Positions 17,301-26,212 of a stretch of 64,000 nucleotides of DNA are shown here, piece by piece (the stretch's first letter is position 1; every line of letters begins with the position of its first letter). The translations under genes and the position numbers were made by a program. Under the pieces are notes generated by a model. The model did no database searches. It was not told the DNA's origin and was given only the letters and a program-made list of their open reading frames with translations. Location: positions 6,296,501 to 6,360,500 of the forward strand of contig NZ_CP109434.1 of NCBI RefSeq assembly GCF_036227105.1, given 5' to 3'. This DNA comes from Amycolatopsis sp. NBC_01488. GTDB lineage: Bacteria; Actinomycetota; Actinomycetes; Mycobacteriales; Pseudonocardiaceae.

Positions 17301-20300
17301 TCGGGAGGCGGGTGCGGTGCGCGGCTACACCGCCCCGCGCACCCGCGCCGAGGCCGCGATGGCGGAGATCTGGACGGCGGTCACCGGCCTGCCCCGCGTC
17401 GGCGTGCACGACGACTTCTTCGAGCTCGGCGGCCATTCGCTGCTGGCCACCCGGGTGATCGCCCGGGTGAACCGCGAGTTCGGCATCGACCTGCCGTTGC
17501 GCGCGATCTTCAGCCACCGCACGGTGGCCCGGCTCACCGCCGCCGTGCACGGCGGCCCGGCCGCCGCGCCCACTCGCCCGCCGCTCAAGCCGCGCGACGC
17601 CGACGGGCCCGCGGTGCCGTCGTTCGCCCAGCAGCGGCTGTGGTTCATCGACCGGCTCCAGCCGGGGTCGGTCGCCTACGTCATGCCGGACACCACCTAC
17701 CGGATCCGGGGACCGCTGGACCCGGTGACGCTGCAATCCGCTCTGCACAGGGTGTTCGAGCGCCAGGCCGTGCTGCGGTCCCGGTTCACCGAGGTCGGCG
17801 GGCAGCCCCGGCTGGTGTTCGACGACCCGGCCACGATCCCGCTCGGGCACCTGGACCTCAGCGGTGAACCCGACCCGCAGGCCGCGGCGCTGGACTTCAC
17901 CCTGGCCGCCGCCCGCGAGCCGTTCACGCTGACCGAGCCGCTGGTGCGGGTGACGCTGCTGCGTCTGGGCGAGCACGACCACGTCCTCCAGATGACCGTG
18001 CACCACAGTGTGTTCGACGGCTGGTCGATGCGCGTGTTCGAGGAGGACCTCAGCGCCGCGCTGCGGAGCGGGGAGCCCGGGTGGGAGCCGCTCGCGGTCG
18101 ACTACGCCGACTTCGCCGCGTGGCAACGGGAAACCCTCACCGAAGACGTCATCGCGGCGCACGCCGCGTACTGGCGCGACCGGCTGGCGGGGGCGCCACC
18201 CGCACTCGAACTGTGCACGGACAAGCCCCGCCCGCCGTTGCCGTCGCACCGGGGCGCCACCGTCCGGTTCACGCTGCCCGCCGCACTGGTGACCCGCCTG
18301 CGTGAGCTCGCCCGGCGGCACGACGCCACGCTGTTCATGCTCACCGTCGCCGCCTACCAGGTGCTGCTCGGCCGGTACGCGGCGAGCGACGACGTGGTCG
18401 TCGGCTGCCCGTCCGCCGGCCGCGACCTGCCGGAGCTGGAGCCGCTGGTCGGGTTCTTCGTCAACTCGGTGCCGCTGCGCGCCGACCTGTCCGGCGACCC
18501 GCAGTTCACGCGGCTGCTGGCCCAGGTCCGCGACACCACCCTCGACGCGTTCGCCCACCAGGAGCTGCCGTTCGAACGGCTGGTGGAGGAACTGGCGCCG
18601 CCGCGTGACCTGAGCCGCAACCCGGTGATCCAGGCGTGGTTCGACCTGTTCACCCCCGCCTGCGCGCTGCGGGTGGACGGGGCGAGCACCGAGCGGTTCA
18701 CCCCGCGCTGGGCCACCACCCGGTTCGACCTGGAGCTGCACCTGGTCGAGGACGCCGACGGCGGGGTCACCGGCGACCTGGTCCACGCGCTCGACCTGTT
18801 CGACGACGCCACGATGGCGGGTTTTGCCGAGCACTACGCCACCCTGCTCGGGGCGGTCGCCGATGCACCCGAGCGGCCACTGAGCGGGCTCGCCGTCGCC
18901 GGACAGTCCGAAGTGGACCGTGTGCGCGGCTGGAACGACGCCAGTGCGCTGCCGGAGCCCGCGACCGAAACGGTGGTGGAGCGGTTCGCGCGCACCGCGC
19001 GGCGCACCCCGGACGCGGTCGCGCTGATCGCCGGGAGCACCCGGCTGACCTACCGCGAGACCGCCGCGCGGGCCGCCCGGATCGCCGGCGCGCTGGCCGC
19101 GCGGGGCGCCGGGCCGGAAACGCTGGTCGCGGTGTGCCTGCGCCGCACCGCCGACCTGCCGGTCACCCTGCTGGCCGTGGCCACCGCGGGCGCGGGCTAC
19201 GTGACCCTCGACCCCGCCCACCCGGCCGGCCGGCGGCACAGCCTGACCGCGGACTCCGGCGCGCTGCTGGTGATCGCGGAGGACGACGACGGCTATCCGG
19301 CCCCGGTCGTCGCGGTCGCGGACCTGGAGCGGGCGCCTGCCGCGCCGGTCACGCCGGCCGGGCCGGGCAACGCGCTCTACGTCGTCTACACCTCCGGGTC
19401 GACCGGCCGCCCCAAGGGCGTGGTCATGCAGCACGGCCCGACCGCGACGCTCATGCGCTGGGCCGAGGACCGCTACCCGCGGCAGCCGGTGTCCCTGCAG
19501 TACTTCCCGGTGACTTCGGACGTGTGCAGCTACGAGCTGTGGTCGACGTGGTGGACCGGCGGGTGCGCGGTGCTCGCGGACGAGGACGACCGGCTCGATC
19601 CGGACCGGGTGGCCGCGCTGATCGAGCGGCACGGGATCACCACCGTCCTGCTGCCCGGCGCGATGCTGGACGAGGTGGCCGCCCGCCGGCCGCGCGGCCT
19701 GCGTCAGGTGATCACCACCGGCGACCGGCTCGCGATCACCGACGCCATCCGCGAGCTCGGCGTGCCGGTGGACAACCAGTGGGGATCCACCGAGGTCAAC
19801 GTGGTCACCGCGGAACGGCTCAGCCCGCCGTCGGACGCCTGGCCCGACGCGCCGGGCATCGGCGTCCCGGTGTCCGAGGGCCGGATCCACGTCCTCGACG
19901 AGCGGCTGCGGCCGGTGCCGGTGGGCGTGCCGGGTGAGCTGTACGTCGGCGGGCCGCAGGCCGCGCGGGGATACCTCGGCCGGCCCGATCTCACCGCGGC
20001 GGTGTTCCTGCCCGATCCGTTCGCGGGTCCCGGCGCCCGGATGTACCGGACCGGAGACCGAGGGCGGTGGCGGCCGGACGGGACCCTGGAGTTCCTGGGC
20101 CGGACGGACTTCCAGCTCAAGGTGCACGGCTACCGGGTCGAACCGGGGGAGATCGAGGCCGTGCTGCGCGACCACCCGGCCGTGCACCGGGCGGTGGTCG
20201 TCGCGCACCCCACCGGCACCGGGCCGCGCCTGGCCGGCTACGCATCGCCGGATGCCGGGCAGGAGGTGAGCGAGGGCGAACTGCGCGAGCACCTGCGCCG

Positions 20301-23300
20301 CCGCCTGCCCGATCAGCTCGTCCCCGACGCCCTGCTCGTCCTGCCGCGGCTGCCGGTCACGGGCACCGGCAAGGTCGACCGCGCCGCCCTGCCCGTGCCC
20401 GCCTTCGGGGCGGCCGGATCCGCGGCCCCGCGCCACGAAACCGATGAACGGGTGCTCGCGGTGTGGCGGGAGGTCCTCGGCCGGGACGACATCGGGGTGC
20501 GGGACAGCTTCTTCGACCTCGGCGGCCATTCACTGCTGTGCGTGCAGGTGCTGACCCGGGTCAGCCAGGAGTTCGCCGTCGACCTGCCGTTGAGCTCGAT
20601 GTTCAGCCACCGCACGGTCGCCGAGCTGGCGGACCTGATCGCCACGACCGGCACCTCGGCGCGGCCGCTGCGGCCCGCGCCCGAAGGCACCCGGCCGGTG
20701 CCGTCGTCGGCGCAGCAGCGGCTGTGGTTCCTGGAACAACTGCAGCCGGGCATGCCCGCGTACCTCGTGCACTGCACCTACCGGCTGCACGGCCCGCTCG
20801 ACGCGGACGCACTGGCCCGCGCCTTCGCCCAGGTCCAGCTGCGGCACTCGGTCCTGCGGTCGCACCTGCCCGACGAGCGGACCGTGGTCGTCGACCCCGA
20901 GCCGGTCCCGCTGGAGATCGTGGACGTCAGCGGCGCGCCCGACCCGCGCGGGGCGGCGCACGACCGGGCCGCCGAATCCGCCGCGCCCCCGTTCGACCTG
21001 GCCACGGGACCGCTGGTCCGCGGCACGCTGTTCCGGCTCGGCACCGACGACCACGTCCTGCACATCGTGGTGCACCACGTGGTGTTCGACGGCGTGTCCC
21101 GCCGGATCCTCACCCGGGACCTCGCCGCGGCCTACCGGGCCGAGGCACTGCCCGCCCTGCCGGTCCAGTACGCCGACTACGCGGCCTGGCAACGGGAAAC
21201 CCTCGCCACCGGGGACCAGGTCGCCTACTGGCGGACCGCGCTGCGCGACGCCCCGCCCGCGATCGAACTGGCCACCGACCACCCGCGCCCGCCCGTGCCG
21301 TCCGCGCGCGGGGCCTCGGTCGCGTTCACCATCCCGGAACCGACCAACACCGCACTGCGCGCACTGGCCGGCACACACCGGGCCACGCTGTTCATGACGA
21401 CGCTCGCCGCGTTTCAGGTCCTGCTCGGCCGGTACGCGCGCACGGACGACGTGGTGGTCGGCTGTCCCACCGCCAACCGGACCCGCGCCGAGGTGGCGAA
21501 CCTGGTCGGGTTCTTCGTCAACGTCCTGCCGCTGCGCGCGGATCTGTCCGGGGCGCCGACGTTCGCCCGCCTGCTCGACGCCGTCCGCGACACCACCCTC
21601 GCCGGGTTCGCCCACCAGGACCTGCCGTTCGAGCAGCTCGTCGAGGAACTCGCGCCACCGCGCGACCTGAGCCGCAACCCCGTCGTCCAGGTGTGGTTCC
21701 AGCTGTTCGAGACCGATGCGCTGGACGAGCTGACCCTGCCGGGGGTGCGGGTGTCCCCGTTCCTGGAAGAGGCGCGGACCACCCGGTTCGACCTCGAGCT
21801 GCACCTGCTCACCGGCCCGGGCGGCACGCTCACCGCCGAGCTGGTGTACGCGACCGACCTGTTCGAGGCGGGCACCATGCGCCGGTTCGCCGCCCACTAC
21901 GCCACCCTGCTCGACGAGATCGCCGGCGACGCCGACCGGCCGGTGCCGGACATCCCGGTCGCGAACCCGGCGGAACTGCACCAGGTGCTCGCCGGGTGGA
22001 ACGACACGGCGGAGGCGTTCGGCGAGGCCACCCTCGCCGAACGCTTCGAAGACCAGGTCCGCCGCACCCCGGACGCCCTCGCCGTGGTCGGCGCGCAGCG
22101 GTACACCTACGCCGAGCTCAACGCCCGCGCCAACCGCCTCGCCGCCCTGCTGCGGGAGCGTGGCGCGGGGCCGGACGACGTGGTCGCCGTCGCGCTCCCG
22201 CGCGGGGCCGACCTGGTGACGGCCCTGCTGGGCGTGGTCAAGGCGGGTGCGGCGTACCTGCCGGTGGACCCGGCCCTGCCCGCCGGCCGGGTCACGGCCA
22301 TGCTCGAGCGCGCCAAGGCGAAGCTGGTCGTCGGCCACAGTGGGATCCAGCCGGGGGACAGCGACCCCTACCCGGCAGGCAACCCGCCTCGCACGTCCAC
22401 TGTGGACAACCTGGTGTACGTCATCCACACCTCCGGCTCCACCGGCACGCCCAAGGGCGTGGCGCTGGGCATGCGGTCGTTGCTCAACCTGGTCGACTGG
22501 CACCACCGCACGTACCGCCCCGGCCCCGCCGACGTGGTCACGCAGGTCGCCAGCCCGTCCTTCGACGCCGCCGGCTGGGAGATCTGGCCCGCACTGCTGT
22601 CCGGCGCGTGCCTGCACATCCCTCCGGACGAAACCGTCCAGGTGCCGTCCGCGCTGGCGAAGCACTTCGCGGACGCGGGGACCACGATGGCGTTCGTCCC
22701 CACGCCGCTCGCCGAAGCGCTCATGACCGAGCCGGCGGCCCCGGCCCTGCGCGTCCTGCTCACCGGCGGCGACGCCCTGCGCGCCCACCCCGGTGCCGAC
22801 CCCGGCGTGCCGGTGGTCAACCACTACGGCCCCACCGAGAACGCGGTCGTCGCGACGGCCACCGGCGTGCTCGTTCCGCCGTGGGAGGTGCCGCCGATCG
22901 GAGCGCCGATCGCCAACGTCCGCGCGTACGTCCTCGACGACGCGCTGCGTCCCGTCGGGGCGGGCATGCCCGGCGAACTCTGCCTCGGCGGGGTCGGCGT
23001 GGCCCGCGGCTACGTCGGTGACCCGGCGGCGACGGCCGAGCGGTTCGTCCCCGACCCGTTCGGCGAGCCCGGCGCCCGGCTGTACCGCACCGGCGACCTG
23101 GTGCGGTGGCTGCCGACGGGGACGCTGCAGTTCCTCGGCCGGATCGACGACCAGATCAAGGTCCACGGCTACCGGATCGAGCCCGGCGAAGTCGAGGCTG
23201 CGCTGCTGACGTGTCCCGGGGTCACCGCCGCCGTCGTCGCGGTCTCCGGCGAACAGCTCGCCGGCTACCTCGTCGGCGACCCGCCCGAGCCCGCGCAGCT

Positions 23301-23724
23301 GCGCGCCCGGCTCGCGGAAATCCTGCCCCGGCACATGATCCCGGCCGTGTTCGGCACGCTCGACCGGGTGCCGCGCACCCGGTCCGGCAAGGTCGACCGC
23401 CGCGCGCTGCCCGCGCTGCACCGGCAGTCGGAGACGGAGGTGGCGCCGCGCGATCCCGTGGAGGAGGCGATCGCCGGCATCTGGGCCGAGGTGCTGGGCG
23501 TCGAGCGGGTTTCGGTGCACGACGACTTCTTCGACCTGGGCGGGCACTCGCTGCTCGGCACCCGGGTCGTCGTCCGGATCGAGGACGCCTTCGGTGTCCG
23601 GCTGCCGATGCGGGTGGTGTTCGAGCGGCGGACCGTCGCCGAGCTCGCCACCGAGGTCACCGCGGCCGTCCGGGCGGAGATCGAGCAGATGCCGGACGAG
23701 CAGGTCACGACCGAGCTGCGGTGA
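14332..23724 (+). CDS. Three-module NRPS, C-A-T-C-A-T-C-A-T
   Basis: A 3130-aa synthetase. Condensation motifs HHSVFDG (173), HHSVFDG (1224) and HHVVFDG (2248) are intact. Carrier serines are 1036, 2067 and 3073 in GGHSLL. Specificity residues read by eye: A1 D-I-Q-F-Q-A-Q-V-I-K, proline-like in part; A2 D-V-Y-L-I-T-Q-V-V-K, with an unusual WGSTEVN in place of YGPTE; A3 D-A-W-F-L-G-H-V-V-K, one residue from the classical leucine code. There are no epimerase, methylase or thioesterase domains, so release needs another protein. The N-terminus (LSDEQNALLARLLRG) and C-terminus (EQMPDEQVTTELR) look like docking segments. ATG 14332 follows GGAGGAG at 14320-14326; GTG 14314 is less likely. Confidence 0.95.
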   Translation: MSTRRPDLSDEQNALLARLLRGSKGAIARPAGPALERRPAGEAPVLSFAQQRLWFLDRLQPGAVAYVMPEATYRITGPLDPAALETALRMVFDRHTVLRSRFPEADGGPRVDHVESIPLRHVDLSGTPDPVAAATEFTRTEGGTPFDLATGPLVRTTLLKLADDDHVLQTTVHHSVFDGWSMDVYGRDLGIAYRAARTGTAPAWRDLPVGYADFAAWQREALSGAATEALSAHWREVLDGAPQVLELLTDRPRPPVPSQRGGTVGFTVPAATAEALRALSREHGASLFMTTLAAYQVLLGRYGQTGDVVVGVPTAGRTRPELEDLIGFFVNSLPLRADVRRERTFTQLLASTREAVLDAFAHQDLPFEKLVEDLAPERDLSRNPIVQTWFDLFTPRTTLHVDGARAERFVPPWTTTRFDLELHLLDQPDGTLTGQLVYAVDLFERTTAERFARHYRTLLEAVATDPGRALRDVTFSDTGERERLLRGWNDTATGDDLDGTVTDAFERQAAAMPDALALVSGDERVTFGELNARANRIAWALREHGVGADDVVGLFLPRGTDLIVGLLGVLKAGGAYLPLDWELPDDRLHYMLGNAGTTLAVTDDDLAARLPDGVRPVLPGAFPGTNPPRTTTADNLIYVIYTSGSTGRPKGVAMTHRPLRNLIGWQLGRCGVAGPTLQFSAINFDISFQELFTSWLGGEPVTLVTEQQRRDGAQLLDVMVATGVRRLFCPPMVLEQIAQAAADREVLPPLAEIQTAGEQLHLGDEILDLLDRLPGVRVDNQYGPTEAHVITAHLLTGDPYAWPAAPPVGGPIANTRVYVLDEDLRPVPVGIPGEVYVGGVCLARGYLNRSDLTADRFVPDPFGTEPGGRLYRTGDVASWGDDGALRFHGRADDQVKIRGYRIEPGEIEAVLAGHPGVREAAVVPVELVAGDLRLAAYVVAAGEPPADHALRAYLEQQLPDYMVPGYLMFLPALPLTGPGKLDRKALPRPDREAGAVRGYTAPRTRAEAAMAEIWTAVTGLPRVGVHDDFFELGGHSLLATRVIARVNREFGIDLPLRAIFSHRTVARLTAAVHGGPAAAPTRPPLKPRDADGPAVPSFAQQRLWFIDRLQPGSVAYVMPDTTYRIRGPLDPVTLQSALHRVFERQAVLRSRFTEVGGQPRLVFDDPATIPLGHLDLSGEPDPQAAALDFTLAAAREPFTLTEPLVRVTLLRLGEHDHVLQMTVHHSVFDGWSMRVFEEDLSAALRSGEPGWEPLAVDYADFAAWQRETLTEDVIAAHAAYWRDRLAGAPPALELCTDKPRPPLPSHRGATVRFTLPAALVTRLRELARRHDATLFMLTVAAYQVLLGRYAASDDVVVGCPSAGRDLPELEPLVGFFVNSVPLRADLSGDPQFTRLLAQVRDTTLDAFAHQELPFERLVEELAPPRDLSRNPVIQAWFDLFTPACALRVDGASTERFTPRWATTRFDLELHLVEDADGGVTGDLVHALDLFDDATMAGFAEHYATLLGAVADAPERPLSGLAVAGQSEVDRVRGWNDASALPEPATETVVERFARTARRTPDAVALIAGSTRLTYRETAARAARIAGALAARGAGPETLVAVCLRRTADLPVTLLAVATAGAGYVTLDPAHPAGRRHSLTADSGALLVIAEDDDGYPAPVVAVADLERAPAAPVTPAGPGNALYVVYTSGSTGRPKGVVMQHGPTATLMRWAEDRYPRQPVSLQYFPVTSDVCSYELWSTWWTGGCAVLADEDDRLDPDRVAALIERHGITTVLLPGAMLDEVAARRPRGLRQVITTGDRLAITDAIRELGVPVDNQWGSTEVNVVTAERLSPPSDAWPDAPGIGVPVSEGRIHVLDERLRPVPVGVPGELYVGGPQAARGYLGRPDLTAAVFLPDPFAGPGARMYRTGDRGRWRPDGTLEFLGRTDFQLKVHGYRVEPGEIEAVLRDHPAVHRAVVVAHPTGTGPRLAGYASPDAGQEVSEGELREHLRRRLPDQLVPDALLVLPRLPVTGTGKVDRAALPVPAFGAAGSAAPRHETDERVLAVWREVLGRDDIGVRDSFFDLGGHSLLCVQVLTRVSQEFAVDLPLSSMFSHRTVAELADLIATTGTSARPLRPAPEGTRPVPSSAQQRLWFLEQLQPGMPAYLVHCTYRLHGPLDADALARAFAQVQLRHSVLRSHLPDERTVVVDPEPVPLEIVDVSGAPDPRGAAHDRAAESAAPPFDLATGPLVRGTLFRLGTDDHVLHIVVHHVVFDGVSRRILTRDLAAAYRAEALPALPVQYADYAAWQRETLATGDQVAYWRTALRDAPPAIELATDHPRPPVPSARGASVAFTIPEPTNTALRALAGTHRATLFMTTLAAFQVLLGRYARTDDVVVGCPTANRTRAEVANLVGFFVNVLPLRADLSGAPTFARLLDAVRDTTLAGFAHQDLPFEQLVEELAPPRDLSRNPVVQVWFQLFETDALDELTLPGVRVSPFLEEARTTRFDLELHLLTGPGGTLTAELVYATDLFEAGTMRRFAAHYATLLDEIAGDADRPVPDIPVANPAELHQVLAGWNDTAEAFGEATLAERFEDQVRRTPDALAVVGAQRYTYAELNARANRLAALLRERGAGPDDVVAVALPRGADLVTALLGVVKAGAAYLPVDPALPAGRVTAMLERAKAKLVVGHSGIQPGDSDPYPAGNPPRTSTVDNLVYVIHTSGSTGTPKGVALGMRSLLNLVDWHHRTYRPGPADVVTQVASPSFDAAGWEIWPALLSGACLHIPPDETVQVPSALAKHFADAGTTMAFVPTPLAEALMTEPAAPALRVLLTGGDALRAHPGADPGVPVVNHYGPTENAVVATATGVLVPPWEVPPIGAPIANVRAYVLDDALRPVGAGMPGELCLGGVGVARGYVGDPAATAERFVPDPFGEPGARLYRTGDLVRWLPTGTLQFLGRIDDQIKVHGYRIEPGEVEAALLTCPGVTAAVVAVSGEQLAGYLVGDPPEPAQLRARLAEILPRHMIPAVFGTLDRVPRTRSGKVDRRALPALHRQSETEVAPRDPVEEAIAGIWAEVLGVERVSVHDDFFDLGGHSLLGTRVVVRIEDAFGVRLPMRVVFERRTVAELATEVTAAVRAEIEQMPDEQVTTELR

Positions 23725-23745
23725 CGAAGGAAGCGGGGTGCCGAA

Positions 23746-25005
23746 GTGGAGGCGGGGGGTGAAGGCGTGGTGACCGATGCGGACGCCGGGCAGTTCGCGG
23801 TGCCGTACCTGGGCATCGGCACCGTCATCGACGACCGGGAGCTGGCGGCGGTGCGGGAGGTGCTGTCCTCCGGGCTGCCGCTGTCGCAGGGCGTGTGGCG
23901 GGAGCGGTTCGAGGAACGGTTCGCCGAGCACATCGGCGTGCGGCACGCGGTGTCGGTGACCAGCGGCACGGTTGCGCTGGAACTGGTGATCCGGCTGCTG
24001 GACCTCGGGCCGGGGGATGAGGTGATCACCACCCCGCAGACCTACCAGGCCACCATCCAGCCGCTGCTGGACACCGGCGCCGTGGTGCGCTTCGCGGACG
24101 TCCGCGCGGACACCGCCAACATCGACCCGGACCGGGTCGCCGCGCTGATCACGCCCCGCACCAAGGCGATCATGCTCGTCCACTACGGCGGGCTGCCCGC
24201 GGACATGGACGCGATCATGCGGATGGCCGACGAGCACGGGATCGTCGTGGTCGAGGACGCCGCGCACGCCCTCGGCGCCCGCTACCACGGTCGCCCCGCC
24301 GGCGGGCTCGGCCACATCGGCTGCTTCAGCTTCCACTCCAGCAAGAACATCTCCACGCTGGGCGAGGGCGGCATGATCACCCTGGACCGGGACGACTGGG
24401 CGCGGCGGCTGCGGCTCGTCCGGGGCAACCAGGCCGACCTGCTGCTCACCGCGGCCGGCACCGCCTTCGGCGACTCCACCAGCCCACCACCGGGGGCGTT
24501 GTTCCCCGGCGACGCCTACACCCACGAGTGCTTCGGGGTGCGGCGGGCGGGCACCAACGCCACCCTCAGCGAGGCCGCCGCCGCGGTCGGCCTGGTCCAG
24601 CTGGACAAGCTGCCCGGGCTGACCGCCCGGCGCCGGGCGGTCGCGGCCCGGCTGACCGCCGAGCTCGCGGAGTTCGAGGAAGTCCGCGTCCAGCCCGTCC
24701 CCGCCGGGGTGGCGCACGCCTACCACCTGTTCACCTGCTACGTCGACCCGGCGCGGATCGACCGCGACGAGCTGGTCCGCTGCCTGGCCGCCGAAGGAGT
24801 GCAGACCTTCCTGCGGTACTTCCCGCTGCACCTGCTGCCGGAGTGGCGGGCCCGCGGCCACCGCCTCGGCGAGTGCCCGGTCGCGGAACGGCAGTGGTTC
24901 GCCGAGCACCTGAACCTGCCGTGCCACCCGGGCCTGTCCGACGAGCAGGTGGAGCTGCTGACCACGGCGCTCGGCTGCGCGCTGCGCAAGGTGATCCGCC
25001 GGTGA
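23746..25005 (+). CDS. DegT/DnrJ/EryC1/StrS-family PLP aminotransferase
   Basis: About 419 aa. The segment HSSKNISTLGEGG contains the PLP-binding lysine of this family, and VEDAAHALGA provides the aspartate that contacts the PLP ring. Such enzymes transaminate ketoses or aldehydes, usually with glutamate or glutamine as donor. The gene follows the NRPS by 21 bp. GTG 23746 has an AAGGAAG site; in-frame GTG 23767 or 23770 are alternatives. No sugar genes are visible, so a non-sugar aldehyde or ketone substrate is likely. The aldehyde made by the TPP decarboxylase encoded at 27965-29028 is one candidate (inference). Confidence 0.88.
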   Translation: MEAGGEGVVTDADAGQFAVPYLGIGTVIDDRELAAVREVLSSGLPLSQGVWRERFEERFAEHIGVRHAVSVTSGTVALELVIRLLDLGPGDEVITTPQTYQATIQPLLDTGAVVRFADVRADTANIDPDRVAALITPRTKAIMLVHYGGLPADMDAIMRMADEHGIVVVEDAAHALGARYHGRPAGGLGHIGCFSFHSSKNISTLGEGGMITLDRDDWARRLRLVRGNQADLLLTAAGTAFGDSTSPPPGALFPGDAYTHECFGVRRAGTNATLSEAAAAVGLVQLDKLPGLTARRRAVAARLTAELAEFEEVRVQPVPAGVAHAYHLFTCYVDPARIDRDELVRCLAAEGVQTFLRYFPLHLLPEWRARGHRLGECPVAERQWFAEHLNLPCHPGLSDEQVELLTTALGCALRKVIRR

Positions 25006-25037
25006 AGCGGCCGGAACCGGCAAGGAAAGGAGCAGAC

Positions 25038-26186
25038 GTGTCGACCAACCAGCACGACCTGATCGTCGTCGGCGGTGGCGCGATCGGGCTGGCCGCGGCG
25101 GTCGCCGCCGCCCGGCGCGGCCTGACCGTGCTCGTCCTCGAGCAGTTCGCCATGCTGCACGATCGCGGCAGTTCCGGTGGCGCGGAGCGGCAGTGGCGGC
25201 TGCAGTACTCGCAGGAGGACCTGGCCCGGCTCACCGTCGCGGCCGTTCCGATGTGGACGGAACTGGAACAGGCGGGTGGCCGCAGGCTCATCCACCGCAC
25301 CGGCAGCCTCTGGTTCGGCGACACCACCACCGCCACCAACGAAGGGCAGGTGCAGGCCGCGGTCGAGGTGCTCGACAAGGTCGGCCTGCCGTACGAGTGG
25401 CTCTCGGCCAAGCAGATCGAGCAGCGCTACCGGTTCGCCGGCCTGCCGTCCTCCTACGAGGGGTTCGTCCAGCCCGACGGCGGCATGGTCGACGTCCGCG
25501 CCACCCTGTGGGTGCTCTACGAGCAGGCACAGGCCCTCGGCGTGGAGTTCCGCGACCGCACCAGGGTGCACGAACTGGTCCCGGACGACGGCGGCGTGAC
25601 CGTCCACACCGGACACGGCAGCCACCGGGCCGACCACGCGGTCGTCACCGCCGGTGCCTTTACCGGACCGCTGCTGGAACCCCTCGGCGTGCGGTTCGAC
25701 GTCGAGCTCTACGAGATGACCACCGCCTACTTCCGCGCCCTCGACCCGGGTTTCGACTACCCGACCTGGTTCGCGTTCCAGCAGCCGACCGAAGAGGACA
25801 CCAACCTGTTCTACGGCTTCGGCAGGCTGCCGTGGGCGGCCGACGACCTCGTCCGGGTGGCGCCCGACTTCGAGGTCGGCGAGTTCCACGACGCGTACGA
25901 GGCCGGCTACACCGCCAACCCCGTGCACCTGAAGCGGACCGCGGAGTACGTGGCCGCGCACCTGCCCGCGCTCGACCCCACGCCGGTCCGCCCCGGCTCG
26001 TGCCTGATCGCCTTGCCGAAGGACCCCGGGCGGCAGCTCTACTTCGGCCGCCCGCCCGGTGCCGAGCGCGTGGTCGTGCACGGCGCCGGCTGGGGATTCA
26101 AGTACGTCCCGCTGCTCGGCCGCGCGTGCGTGGACCTCGTCCTCGACGGCAGGACCGAGTACGACCTGTCCCGCTTCGCCTTCTGA
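25038..26186 (+). CDS. FAD-dependent amine oxidase, MSOX/NikD-like
   Basis: A 382-aa flavoenzyme with an N-terminal dinucleotide-binding GGGAIGLAAA and a C-terminal GAGWGFKYVPLLG segment typical of the monomeric sarcosine oxidase group, whose members carry covalent FAD. Family members oxidise secondary or cyclic amines: sarcosine, pipecolate, and, for NikD, piperideine-2-carboxylate to picolinate. In a cluster with piperazate genes it could desaturate piperazate toward a dehydropiperazate or pyridazine unit; this is inference. GTG 25038 follows AAGGAAAGGAG. The usual FAD-attachment cysteine could not be placed with confidence by eye. Confidence 0.85.
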   Translation: MSTNQHDLIVVGGGAIGLAAAVAAARRGLTVLVLEQFAMLHDRGSSGGAERQWRLQYSQEDLARLTVAAVPMWTELEQAGGRRLIHRTGSLWFGDTTTATNEGQVQAAVEVLDKVGLPYEWLSAKQIEQRYRFAGLPSSYEGFVQPDGGMVDVRATLWVLYEQAQALGVEFRDRTRVHELVPDDGGVTVHTGHGSHRADHAVVTAGAFTGPLLEPLGVRFDVELYEMTTAYFRALDPGFDYPTWFAFQQPTEEDTNLFYGFGRLPWAADDLVRVAPDFEVGEFHDAYEAGYTANPVHLKRTAEYVAAHLPALDPTPVRPGSCLIALPKDPGRQLYFGRPPGAERVVVHGAGWGFKYVPLLGRACVDLVLDGRTEYDLSRFAF

Positions 26187-26212
26187 GCTTCCCGACGCGA
26201 GAGGAATTCCCG

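Noticed and set aside
15373..20529. 1718-codon minus-strand open frame in the NRPS gene
   Set aside because: Antisense shadow of the synthetase caused by high GC at third positions.
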